A stretch of 64,000 nucleotides of DNA from positions 1,131,001 through 1,195,000 of the forward strand of contig NZ_JAVIWK010000001.1 of the NCBI RefSeq assembly GCF_034314165.1, read 5' to 3'. Below, piece by piece: positions 7,510-15,760 of the stretch. Made by a program: the position numbers and the translations under genes. The stretch is from Pseudomonas sp. Bout1 (GTDB lineage: Bacteria > Pseudomonadota > Gammaproteobacteria > Pseudomonadales > Pseudomonadaceae). Positions within the stretch are counted from its first letter, which is position 1. Every line of letters begins with the position of its first letter. The notes beneath the pieces were generated by a model that saw only the letters and a list, made by a program, of their open reading frames with translations, was not told where the DNA came from and searched no databases.

Positions 7510-9927
7510 TTAATCCGGCAGTTTGAACGCCATCACATAGTCACCCTGCTTGGTGCCCAGGGAACCATGACCGCCGGCCATGACCAGCACGTACTGCTTG
7601 CCGTCCTTGCCGGTGTAGGTCATCGGGGTGGTTTGCGCGCCTGCAGGCAGGCGGCCTTCCCACAACTGCTTGCCGTTTTTCACGTCATAGGCGCGCAGGT
7701 ACTGGTCCAGCGTACCGCTGAGGAAGGACACGCCACCGGCGGTGGTGAACGTGCCGCCCAGGCTTGGCACGCCCATGGTCAGTGGGATCGGAACCGGCGA
7801 GCTGTCACGCACGGTGCCGTTCTTGTGCATCCAGATGGTCTGGTGGTTGGTCAGGTCGACCGCAGCCACATAACCCCACGCCGGCGCCTGGCACGGCAGG
7901 CCCAGTGGCGACAGCATGGCTTCGAGGATCACACCGTACGGCGCGCCTTTGTTTGGCTGTACGCCTTCGGTTTCGCTGACCCTTGGGCCTTGCTTGGCGA
8001 TGTCGGCGGCCGGGATCAGTTTCGATTTGAACGCCATGTAGCTTGGGTTCACGAAAGCAATCTGGCGAACCGGGTCGACCGAAATGCCGCCCCAGTCGAA
8101 CACGCCGAAGTTACCCGGGTAAACGATCGAGCCCTGCAGCGATGGCGGGGTGAACGGACCGTCGTAGCGCATGGATTTGAAATCAATCCGGCACAGCATC
8201 TGGTCGAACGGCGTCACGCCCCACATGTCACGCTCCTTGAGGGGCGGTGGCATGAAGTTCAGGTCCGATTTCGGTTGGGTCGGTGCGGTGTGGTCGCCGG
8301 CCACTGCGCCTTGCGGTACAGGGATTTCGTTGATCGGCACCACTGGCTGGCCGTTGGTACGGTCCAGCGTGTAGATGCTGCCTTGCTTGGTCGATGCCAT
8401 TACCGCTTGCTTGACGCCGTCAGCGGTCTTGATGTCGATCAGCGAAGGCTGGCCGCCCACGTCCATGTCCCAGAGGTCATGGTGAGTGAACTGGAAGGTC
8501 CACTTCACGTGGCCGCTGTCGATGTCCAGGGCAGTCAGGCCGGCGCTGTACTTCTCGGAGTCCGGGGTACGGTCGCCGCCGTACTGGTCGGGCATCTGGT
8601 TACCCATCGGCAGGTAGAGCATGCCGAGTTTTTCGTCGACGCTGAACATGGACCACATGTTCGGCGAGTTACGGGTGTAGGTCTTGCCCTCGGCCAACGG
8701 GGTGGTGTCGTCCGGGTTGCCGCTGTCCCAGTTCCACACCAGCTTGCCGGTGTGCACGTCGAACGCGCGGATCACGCCGCTCGGCTCGTCGGTGGAGACG
8801 TTGTCGGTCACGTGACCGCCGATCACTACCAGGTTCTTGGTAACGGCCGGTGGCGAGGTGGAGTAGTAACCGCCCGGGGCGAAGGTGCCGATATTGGCAC
8901 GCAGGTCGATCTGGCCTTTGTCACCGAAGTCTTCGCACATCTTGCCGGTGTCGGCGTTCAGGGCGATCAGACGGGTGTCGGCGGTAGGGACGAAGATGCG
9001 TTTCGGGCAGGCATTCGGCGCGGCGGCCGGGCTGGCGCTGCCGGTTGGGCTCTGCTCGGAGGCATACACGGCGTCATCGTGATACGACACGCCACGGCAG
9101 GTCATGTGCGCCCAACCCTTGAAGTTGGCAGCGCCTTCGCTGCTGATCTTCGGGTCGAAACGCCAGATTTCCTTGCCGGTGTCCGGGTCCAGGGCAATCA
9201 CCTGGCTGTGCGGAGTGCACACGTAGAGCATGCCGTTGACTTTCAGCGGGGTGTTTTCCGCGGTGGTTTCACCGGGATCGCCTGGGCCAGGGATGTCGCC
9301 GGTGCGATACGTCCAGGCCGGCACCAGCTTGTGGGCGTTTTCCGGGGTGATCTGCGCCAGCGGCGAGTAGCGATCACCGAAGGCCGAACGGCCATAGGAG
9401 TTCCAGTCACCATCGGCCTGGGCCGGCGCGGCGCTGGCCATGCCTGGTACCGCGTCGCGGTCCAGTTGGCCTTTCTTGACCAGGGCACCCGGGTCGGTGA
9501 ATTGGCTGGCCAAGGCAGCGGCGCCAGCCAGTACTACGGCGACGCTCAGGGCGCCAGTGCCCAGTGGCGAGGCCTGGCCACGCAGCAACGGACGGCGGAA
9601 CCACGGGAGCAACATGACGATGCCGAGGGCGAACAGCAGGGCCAGGCGCGGCACCAATTGCCACCAGTCCAGGCCGACTTCCCACAGCGCCCAGACGGTG
9701 CTGGCAAACAGCACCAGCGCGTACAAGCCCAGCGCCGCGCGGCGTGTCGCCAGCAGCAACAGGCCTGTGACGGTGATGCCGAGACCGGCCAGCAGGTAAT
9801 ACAGCGACCCGCCGAGCATGCTCAACTTGATCCCCCCGGCCAACAAGGCCAGGCCCATTATCAGCAGCAAGATCCCCAGTAGCCTGGGCAGCAGGCGACT
9901 TGGACTTGAAGCACCATCAGTGCTCAT
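7510..9927 (-). CDS. gcd: Membrane-bound PQQ-dependent glucose dehydrogenase
   Basis: This 805-residue quinoprotein oxidises glucose to gluconate in the periplasm and passes electrons to ubiquinone. The N-terminus has about five membrane helices (residues about 10-130). A PQQ beta-propeller follows, with the repeated IALDPDTGKEIW, LIALNADTGK and LTALDIDSGHVKW blades and SYGRSAFGDRYSPL at its start. The ATG at 9927 is preceded on its strand by CGGAG at good spacing; an upstream in-frame start would add 15 residues with no such site. It shares orientation with the OprB porin gene upstream, matching the gcd/oprB neighbourhood known in pseudomonads. Quinate/shikimate dehydrogenases are relatives, but the gene order favours glucose. 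Confidence 0.93.
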   Translation of the reverse strand: MSTDGASSPSRLLPRLLGILLLIMGLALLAGGIKLSMLGGSLYYLLAGLGITVTGLLLLATRRAALGLYALVLFASTVWALWEVGLDWWQLVPRLALLFALGIVMLLPWFRRPLLRGQASPLGTGALSVAVVLAGAAALASQFTDPGALVKKGQLDRDAVPGMASAAPAQADGDWNSYGRSAFGDRYSPLAQITPENAHKLVPAWTYRTGDIPGPGDPGETTAENTPLKVNGMLYVCTPHSQVIALDPDTGKEIWRFDPKISSEGAANFKGWAHMTCRGVSYHDDAVYASEQSPTGSASPAAAPNACPKRIFVPTADTRLIALNADTGKMCEDFGDKGQIDLRANIGTFAPGGYYSTSPPAVTKNLVVIGGHVTDNVSTDEPSGVIRAFDVHTGKLVWNWDSGNPDDTTPLAEGKTYTRNSPNMWSMFSVDEKLGMLYLPMGNQMPDQYGGDRTPDSEKYSAGLTALDIDSGHVKWTFQFTHHDLWDMDVGGQPSLIDIKTADGVKQAVMASTKQGSIYTLDRTNGQPVVPINEIPVPQGAVAGDHTAPTQPKSDLNFMPPPLKERDMWGVTPFDQMLCRIDFKSMRYDGPFTPPSLQGSIVYPGNFGVFDWGGISVDPVRQIAFVNPSYMAFKSKLIPAADIAKQGPRVSETEGVQPNKGAPYGVILEAMLSPLGLPCQAPAWGYVAAVDLTNHQTIWMHKNGTVRDSSPVPIPLTMGVPSLGGTFTTAGGVSFLSGTLDQYLRAYDVKNGKQLWEGRLPAGAQTTPMTYTGKDGKQYVLVMAGGHGSLGTKQGDYVMAFKLPD

Positions 9928-10028
9928 AGTGTGGTTCTCCGTTACGTTTTGAATTGGTTGCGCACAGTTCACTGTAGATGACGTTCCGGCGCAGGCATGG
10001 TTCAGGGAAAATTAGGTTTATTCAGAAA

Positions 10029-11366
10029 TCAGAAGGAACTTTGCAGCTTGATTCCGCCAATCAGCGCGTCATCCACCTGGGCCACGGCCCCGGGATGGCG
10101 GATGTATTGCAGGTTCGGACGCACCGTCAGCCAGTTCGTGACGTGAATGCCGTAATAGAGTTCGGCGCTGTATTCGGTGTGCTGAATCGGCAGGTAGGCC
10201 GGGTCATCGAAATCGAAGACGGCGCGGGCCTGGTTGCTTGCCTCGGCGTTTTTGCGGTAGGCCGGGTTGACGTGCACCCGGGCCACGGCAAAGCCGATAT
10301 CGTCCTTGGCGCGGGCGTCGAACGGGCCTTTGTAGACCACGCCGGCCTGCACGTAGTTATCCACAGCGTTGGTTTTCTTGTCGTGCATCGTGCCGTTGGC
10401 GAACACGCTCAAACCGCGCGAATGGTCGCTGGCCAGGCTGGTGACTTGTTGCTGCACACCCAGCCACACCCCGTGTTTGCTGGAGGCGCTGCGGTAGGCT
10501 TCGCCGCTGAGGGCCGCCGGCTGGTCGTTGCGGTCTTTATAGACATCGCGGGCCGTAGCGCTGCTGTAGTAGTAACCGGCGCGGTATTCACCGGGCAGGC
10601 CGTTCAGCGTGGGCGTCCACACCAGCTCAACCGGGAGCAGGGCGCCTTGGGTGCCGCTGCCGCTGAGCTTGAAGCCATTGCCGCGGTCCAGGTTGGACGG
10701 GTTCTGTTCATAGGCGCCGATTTGGGCGTACAACTCGGGCGTCAGGTGATATTTGACCCGCAACGCCCACTGGCTCACCGGCCAGTTGTACCAGATGCTG
10801 CCGACCCAATTGCCGACCTGAGAGCCGCAGAAGGCCAGGTTCTGGAAGTCGCAAGGGAAGCTGTTGAAGTCTTCGCCTTCGCCGAAGCGCCCGGCCTTGA
10901 TGTCGAGCTTCTGGTCGAAGAATTTTTGCTGGTACCACATCTGCGTCAGGCGCCAGGTCTGGCCACGGCCCCACACTTCCTGGGACGAGGTAAACCCGCC
11001 CACACGCGGGTCGTTGACCCGGTCATTGGTGATGTTATTGCCGCTGCGCTCGGTCACCGTCAACTGGAACTCGGCGTCGTGCCAGCCGAGAATCTTCTGC
11101 AGGTCCAGGTGGGTGCCCAGGCCGAATTGATCGCTGTAGCGCGCCGTGCGGTCGTGGTCTGAACCGCCGTGCAGGTTGCTGCCCATCTCGCCGGTGTAGT
11201 CAAATTTGAAGTCGTAGCCTTGTTGAGACAGCGCTGTCCGAGCGCCGCCGAAATCACCCAGCATCCATGGGGATTCAGCGTCAAAGGCAGGTGCGGCCTG
11301 GGCACAGTTGATCAGGCCGAACGGTAACAGCGCAGCGCACAGGCGCAGGTTTGGGAAAGCAGGCAT
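10029..11366 (-). CDS. oprB: OprB-type carbohydrate-selective porin
   Basis: The 445-residue product has a signal peptide (LINCAQAAPAF) and the OprB family opening SPWMLGDFGGAR, followed by a run of beta-strand segments and a C-terminal phenylalanine (GGIKLQSSF). It forms an outer-membrane channel for glucose and other sugars. ATG 11366 was chosen over an in-frame TTG two codons earlier. No clear Shine-Dalgarno site is visible. It lies upstream of gcd in the same direction with a 101-bp gap, so both may respond to glucose. A palindromic operator candidate lies about 105 bp upstream. Confidence 0.9.
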   Translation of the reverse strand: MPAFPNLRLCAALLPFGLINCAQAAPAFDAESPWMLGDFGGARTALSQQGYDFKFDYTGEMGSNLHGGSDHDRTARYSDQFGLGTHLDLQKILGWHDAEFQLTVTERSGNNITNDRVNDPRVGGFTSSQEVWGRGQTWRLTQMWYQQKFFDQKLDIKAGRFGEGEDFNSFPCDFQNLAFCGSQVGNWVGSIWYNWPVSQWALRVKYHLTPELYAQIGAYEQNPSNLDRGNGFKLSGSGTQGALLPVELVWTPTLNGLPGEYRAGYYYSSATARDVYKDRNDQPAALSGEAYRSASSKHGVWLGVQQQVTSLASDHSRGLSVFANGTMHDKKTNAVDNYVQAGVVYKGPFDARAKDDIGFAVARVHVNPAYRKNAEASNQARAVFDFDDPAYLPIQHTEYSAELYYGIHVTNWLTVRPNLQYIRHPGAVAQVDDALIGGIKLQSSF

Positions 11367-11472
11367 AGGCAAAATGGGGTCTTAATATTTTATGGTTTTG
11401 AAACGCAAACAGCGGCCTGGCGCGTTCGCACAAAGGCAGTGAACACGGGCGGTCGATGTTTTGATGGAAGGG

Positions 11473-11484
11473 TGAAACGTTTCA
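11473..11484. promoter_or_regulatory. Palindromic LacI/GalR-family operator candidate upstream of oprB
   Basis: TGAAACGTTTCA is a perfect 12-bp palindrome with a central CG, the form of operators bound by LacI/GalR-family regulators such as FruR/Cra. It is the PtxS-type half-site TGAAAC without the two extra central bases. The rest of the 11367-11660 gap holds only a small GC hairpin near 11507-11520 and no supported gene. Confidence 0.5.
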
Positions 11485-11660
11485 GTTTGTTGCTGACAAG
11501 GATAAAGCCCCGGCGCGGGGAGAGAAAGGGCTAAACGGAAGATGGATTCTTTCGGATTTGGTAATAGTGGGCTGGATCGTCGGATTTGGTAGCAAACTGT
11601 TCGTTGGTTTGTGTTTGAGGGCGTGGTTATCTGCGTCACCAAAACGGATGGGGGGTCGAC

Positions 11661-11918
11661 ATGGAAGGCGACGACAACGTGGGTGAGGCAAAGGCCGTAA
11701 CAGCCGGGGAACTAGTCATTATTCTTGGTCAGTATCACAGTGCAATTGCGAGGCTCGGCTCCGGCATCATTTGCTTGTCCGGCGCGCTCAAACATAGTGA
11801 AGACGTGGATGTAAAACAGGCGGCAGATGAAGCATGGGTGAAGCTGAATGAGTTTATCGACTGCATGGAAGGTGTAGCTGATGGACTGAATGCTTTGACC
11901 CAAAAGAAGGAGGCCTGA
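11661..11918 (+). CDS. Small hypothetical protein, first of a gene pair
   Basis: The 85-residue product is not recognised. It is acidic, has no signal peptide and appears helical throughout (GELVIILGQYHSAIARLGSG, then AWVKLNEFIDCMEGVADGL). The stop is followed after one base by the ATG of the next small gene, whose AAGGAGG ribosome site lies inside the end of this gene, so the two are co-transcribed and probably coupled. Such paired small genes with a coiled-coil/TM partner occur in mobile or phage-derived regions, but nothing else mobile is seen here. Confidence 0.6.
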   Translation: MEGDDNVGEAKAVTAGELVIILGQYHSAIARLGSGIICLSGALKHSEDVDVKQAADEAWVKLNEFIDCMEGVADGLNALTQKKEA

Positions 11919-11919
11919 A

Positions 11920-12303
11920 ATGGCGAATGACCTCAAGGATAATGTGAGCTATCTTCGCCAGGAGTACCGTCAAGGTTCGTCATCAGGCTACGACCGCAAA
12001 GGCGGCGCAGGCGGTGGCGGCAACGGAGGAGAAAACGATTTGGAAAAGCGTATTTCACAAGTTGAGGCGAGATTGGAGCGCGTCGAGACGAAGCTGGATG
12101 GCATGCAAGAGCACATGGCCACCAAGTCCGATCTGATGCAGACCAAAATCGACCTGCTCGAAGCAACCTCTAGGTTGGATCTCTCAATCGCCAATTTCAG
12201 AACGGATATGCAATCGTTGGAAACCCGACTGCTGAAATGGTTTGTCGGAACAGCTGGCGCCTTGTCTGCCATCGCATTTGGCGTCGCCCGACTCGTTCAC
12301 TGA
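11920..12303 (+). CDS. Small coiled-coil protein with C-terminal membrane helix
   Basis: The 127-residue product has a glycine-rich linker (residues about 27-38, KGGAGGGGNGG). A long coiled-coil segment follows (about 40-100, with ISQVEARLERVETKLDGMQ and SRLDLSIANFRTDMQ heptads). It ends in one hydrophobic helix (LKWFVGTAGALSAIAFGVA). This layout resembles small phage or plasmid anchor proteins, but no family was recognised. The ribosome site AAGGAGG lies 6 bases before the ATG. A rho-independent terminator follows directly. Confidence 0.65.
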   Translation: MANDLKDNVSYLRQEYRQGSSSGYDRKGGAGGGGNGGENDLEKRISQVEARLERVETKLDGMQEHMATKSDLMQTKIDLLEATSRLDLSIANFRTDMQSLETRLLKWFVGTAGALSAIAFGVARLVH

Positions 12304-12315
12304 GTCTTTCCGTTC

Positions 12316-12342
12316 GAAGCCCGGCTCCCCGCCGGGCTTTTT
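12316..12342 (+). terminator. Rho-independent terminator of the small gene pair
   Basis: AAGCCCGGC (12318-12326) pairs with GCCGGGCTT (12331-12339) and runs into TTTTT. It has no T-run in the other direction. Confidence 0.85.
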
Positions 12343-12347
12343 GGTTT

Positions 12348-13598
12348 TTAAGCCAGCTTCGCCAAACACTCCTCAAGAATGTCCAACCCTTCCTCCAGCA
12401 CCGCCGCCTCAATCGTCAACGGCGCCAGCAGGCGGATGATGTGGCGCGATTTGCCGCTGGGCATCAGCAACAAACCAGCCTCGCGGGCCAGTGCCAGCAG
12501 TTGGGTCAGTTGTTGTGGCGCCGGGCTGCCGTCTGCGTTGGCGAGTTCGATGCCGCGCATGGCGCCCACGCCGGTCAAGCGGCCGAGGTATGGGCAGAGC
12601 TTTTTCGAACGCCATGATTCGTAGCGGCTGACGATCGATTCTTCCTGCTGCGCGCCCCAACCTTGCAGGTGCTCGTCAGTCATTTCATCCAGGGTGGCCA
12701 AGGCCGCCGCGCAGGCAATCGGGTTACCGGAGTAGGTGCCGCCGAGGCCGCCTTTGGGCAGGTTGTCGAGCAATGTCTTGCGACCCACCACCGCACCCAA
12801 TGGCACACCGCCGGCGATGCTTTTGCCCAGCAGGATCAGGTCCGGCTCAATCCCCAGCCGCGAGAAGGCAAAACGCTGGCCGGTACGGCCGAAGCCGGAC
12901 TGGATTTCATCGGCAATCAGCAGGATTTTTTTCTCGTCGCAGAAGCGGCGCAGCGCCTGGGCGAATTCCACGTCCAGGGCCAGGAAGCCGCCTTCGCCCT
13001 GCACCGGTTCAATGATGAAGCAAGCCACGTCGTCAACGTCGATTTCCACACTGAACAGGCGGTCCATCGCCTTCAGCGCTTCGCTGCAGGTCACGCCGTT
13101 GTCGCGGCTGGGGAAGGGCAGGTGGAACACCGGCCCCGGCAACACGCCGATTTTTTGCTTGTACGGCGCGACCTTGCCATTGAGATTCAGGGTGGCCAGC
13201 GTACGCCCGTGAAATGCACCGTCAAAGGCGATCACAGCTGTGCGGCCAGTGGCGCCGCGCACGATTTTCAAGGCGTTTTCCGCAGCTTCCGCGCCACTGT
13301 TGGTGAGCATGCCGCTGACCGGGTAGTCCACCGGGATGAACGCGGTAAGACGGCCCATCAATTCGATGTAGGGCGCGTGAGGTGCGGCGTTGAAAGCGTA
13401 GTGAGTGAGTTTGGTCGCCTGCTCGCGAATTGCCTCGACCACACGCGGATGGCAATGGCCCAGATTGAGCACGCCGATGCCGCCCACAAAGTCGATGTAG
13501 CGCTTGCCCGTGGTGTCCCAGACTTCGGCGTTCTTGCCGTGGCTGAGGCTGATGGGGTGGACAACGGAAATCGACTGGCTGATGGTTTCGCGGCTCAT
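12348..13598 (-). CDS. Class III PLP aminotransferase (GABA/omega-amino-acid type)
   Basis: The 416-residue product is a fold-type I class III aminotransferase. It has TNSGAEAAENALK (cofactor phosphate region), FDGAFHGRT, the EPVQGEGGF loop, IADEIQSGFGRTG and the lysine in LLGKSIAGGVPLG. It would transfer an amino group from a gamma- or omega-amino acid to 2-oxoglutarate. GabT-like and 2-aminoadipate-type enzymes look alike, so the substrate is open. The ATG at 13598 was preferred over a TTG five codons upstream. A LysR regulator gene ends 90 bp upstream on the same strand, and an amino-acid binding protein lies beyond it, suggesting a small amino-acid catabolic cluster. Confidence 0.85.
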   Translation of the reverse strand: MSRETISQSISVVHPISLSHGKNAEVWDTTGKRYIDFVGGIGVLNLGHCHPRVVEAIREQATKLTHYAFNAAPHAPYIELMGRLTAFIPVDYPVSGMLTNSGAEAAENALKIVRGATGRTAVIAFDGAFHGRTLATLNLNGKVAPYKQKIGVLPGPVFHLPFPSRDNGVTCSEALKAMDRLFSVEIDVDDVACFIIEPVQGEGGFLALDVEFAQALRRFCDEKKILLIADEIQSGFGRTGQRFAFSRLGIEPDLILLGKSIAGGVPLGAVVGRKTLLDNLPKGGLGGTYSGNPIACAAALATLDEMTDEHLQGWGAQQEESIVSRYESWRSKKLCPYLGRLTGVGAMRGIELANADGSPAPQQLTQLLALAREAGLLLMPSGKSRHIIRLLAPLTIEAAVLEEGLDILEECLAKLA

Positions 13599-13687
13599 GG
13601 ATCCGGGACTCAAGAATAGGATGCGTCCTTTTATCTAAGCCGTGAGCCGCCCTGCGCCGCAAACGAAATAAAGTCGCCGGGTCATTA

Positions 13688-14581
13688 TTAAAAGTCGCGA
13701 TGTGCTGTGGTGTACTCCACCATCCAGCTCAAAAATGCCTTCACTTTCGGGATCTCCCCGGCATGTTCGGCATGCGCGATAAAATGCGCGCCGGCGCTGG
13801 GCATCGTGTAATCCCAAGGGATCATCAGGCTGCCGCTCGCCAATTCCTCGGCCACCAGGTACTGCGGCACCAACGCCACGCCATACCCCGATTGCGCTGC
13901 GCGAATGCACATGTAGAACGTGTCGAAGCGCGGCCCGTGGTAGCTGTTTTGCGAATGCAGGCCCTGTTCCAGAAACCACGCGTGCCAGGCTTCAGGGCGC
14001 GAGGTGCATTGCAGCAACGTGTGGCGGGACGAGGCGTCGCTGCCGGCGGCGACAAAGCCGGGGGCGCACACCGGCACCACGGCTTCGCGAAACAGCTCGA
14101 TGCAGGTCGCCCCCGGCCACGATCCCTGGCCGAAGAAAAACGCAATGTCCGCCTTGGCCTGCAACACGTCGAACGGCTCCAGTTCGTTACGTACGTCCAG
14201 ATGGACAGTGGGGTGCAGCGCGGCAAAATCCTTGAGTTTGGGCACCAGCCAGCGGTCACCGAAGGTCGGCTGGGTGGCGATGCGCAGCACTTCGGTTTCG
14301 CCGCCGTAGGTCAGGATGTAGCGGCTGGAAATATCCACCTGGTTGAGGATTTTGCGCACCTCTGCAAGGTACAAAGCGCCCGCCGGCGACAGGTACAAAC
14401 GCTGGCGCACCCGCTGGAACAACGGGTGGCAGAGCATTTCTTCCAACTGCGCCACCTGCTTGCTCACCGCACTTTGGGTCAGGTGCAGCTCTTCGGCCGC
14501 GCGGGTAAAACTCAGGTGGCGGGCGGCGGCTTCGAAGCATTGCAGGGCAGTCATCGAAGGGGTCAAGCGTTTCGATATCAT
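13688..14581 (-). CDS. LysR-family transcriptional regulator
   Basis: This 297-residue regulator has a winged helix-turn-helix at residues about 8-66 (AARHLSFTRAAEELHLTQSA, VSKQVAQLE). A two-lobed effector-binding domain of GcvA-like style follows (ATQPTFGDRWLVPKL, DIAFFFGQGSWPG). The reading frame is open far upstream, but ATG 14581 gives the normal LysR N-terminus. It is divergent from the binding-protein gene at 14727 and upstream of the aminotransferase, the classic place for a LysR controlling both. The effector may be the amino acid handled by these two proteins (inference). Confidence 0.9.
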   Translation of the reverse strand: MISKRLTPSMTALQCFEAAARHLSFTRAAEELHLTQSAVSKQVAQLEEMLCHPLFQRVRQRLYLSPAGALYLAEVRKILNQVDISSRYILTYGGETEVLRIATQPTFGDRWLVPKLKDFAALHPTVHLDVRNELEPFDVLQAKADIAFFFGQGSWPGATCIELFREAVVPVCAPGFVAAGSDASSRHTLLQCTSRPEAWHAWFLEQGLHSQNSYHGPRFDTFYMCIRAAQSGYGVALVPQYLVAEELASGSLMIPWDYTMPSAGAHFIAHAEHAGEIPKVKAFLSWMVEYTTAHRDF

Positions 14582-14726
14582 GAGGAGTTCATTCCAAATC
14601 GGAAGGAGCCTTTGCCTAAACGTCGTTTGTGGCCAAGGAGTAAAGCCGTCGATACTGACCGGCAACACTATAAACCGGCGCGGGTTTGCGGCGCCGAATA
14701 ATAAAGACCGACAGGGAGCGCCTTGC

Positions 14727-15755
14727 ATGAAACACATGAAGTCCACGTTGGCGGCATTCACCGCCGCAGCACTATTCGGGCTGGCCGCAAGCGCACACGC
14801 GGGGGCGACCCTGGATGCGATCCAGAAGAAGGGTTTTATCCAGTGTGGCGTCAGTGATGGGTTGCCGGGCTTTGGCGTGCCGGACGCCAACGGCAAGATG
14901 ACCGGTATCGATGTGGACGTGTGCCACGCCGTTGCGGCGGCACTGTTCGGTGATGCGTCAAAAGTGAAGTTCAGCCAGTTGACCGCCAAGGAGCGTTTCA
15001 CAGCGCTGCAGTCCGGCGAGATCGACCTGATTTCCCGCAATACCACCTGGACCAGTTCCCGTGACGCCGGCATGGGCATGGTGTTCACCGGCGTGACCTA
15101 TTACGACGGCATCGGGTTCCTGGTGAACACCAAACTTGGGGTCAAGAGCGCCAAGGACCTGAACGGCGCGACCATCTGCATCCAGGCCGGCACTACCACC
15201 GAGCTGAATGTTTCTGACTACTTCCGCTCCAACGGCATGAAGTACACACCGATCACCTTCGACACCGCCGACGAAAGCGCCAAGGGCCTGGAAGCCGGCC
15301 GCTGCGACGTGCTGACCACCGACCAGTCGGGCTTGTACGCCCAGCGAATCAAGATGGCTCATCCGGACGAATTCGTGGTGTTGTCGGAGGTTATTTCCAA
15401 GGAACCGCTGGGGCCACTGGTGCGCAAGGGGGATGACGAGTGGTTCAGCATCGTCAAGTGGACCCTGTTCGCCATGCTCAACGCCGAGGAGATGGGCATC
15501 ACCTCCGAGAACGTCGAAGAGCAGGCCAGGTCCACCAAAAACCCGGATGTCGCCCGTCTGCTGGGCGCAGACGGTGACTACGGCAAGGACCTGAAACTGC
15601 GCAAGGACTGGGTAGTGCAGATCGTCAAGCAAGTGGGTAACTACAGCGAAGTGTTCGAGCGCAACATCGGCCAGGGCAGTGTGCTGAAGATCAAGCGCGG
15701 CCTCAACGCCCTGTGGAGCAACGGCGGCATCCAGTACGCGCCGCCGGTTCGCTGA
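14727..15755 (+). CDS. Amino-acid ABC transporter substrate-binding protein (AapJ/BztA-like)
   Basis: The 342-residue product has a signal peptide (AALFGLAASAHAGATL). It then shows the general L-amino-acid binding pattern KKGFIQCGVSDGLPGF, GIDVDVCHAVAAALFG, LISRNTTWTSSRDAG and QAGTTTELN. It would bind polar amino acids in the periplasm. No permease or ATPase gene follows; the next gene is convergent. It therefore works with a transporter encoded elsewhere or acts as a sensor component. The ATG follows GGGAG; a second in-frame ATG lies three codons on. The divergent LysR gene starts 145 bp away. Confidence 0.88.
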   Translation: MKHMKSTLAAFTAAALFGLAASAHAGATLDAIQKKGFIQCGVSDGLPGFGVPDANGKMTGIDVDVCHAVAAALFGDASKVKFSQLTAKERFTALQSGEIDLISRNTTWTSSRDAGMGMVFTGVTYYDGIGFLVNTKLGVKSAKDLNGATICIQAGTTTELNVSDYFRSNGMKYTPITFDTADESAKGLEAGRCDVLTTDQSGLYAQRIKMAHPDEFVVLSEVISKEPLGPLVRKGDDEWFSIVKWTLFAMLNAEEMGITSENVEEQARSTKNPDVARLLGADGDYGKDLKLRKDWVVQIVKQVGNYSEVFERNIGQGSVLKIKRGLNALWSNGGIQYAPPVR

Positions 15756-15760
15756 AGGCT

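Noticed and set aside
7567..9882. A 771-codon frame opposite gcd
   Set aside because: It is the antisense shadow of a high-GC gene, with low-complexity His/Gly/Arg composition and no domain.
11382..11691. Short minus-strand frames upstream of oprB
   Set aside because: No ribosome site, biased Pro/Ser/Thr composition, and they cover the operator and promoter region.
14582..15088. Upstream open extension of the LysR frame (169 more codons)
   Set aside because: ATG 14581 gives a normal LysR N-terminus and the extension runs antisense through the binding-protein gene.
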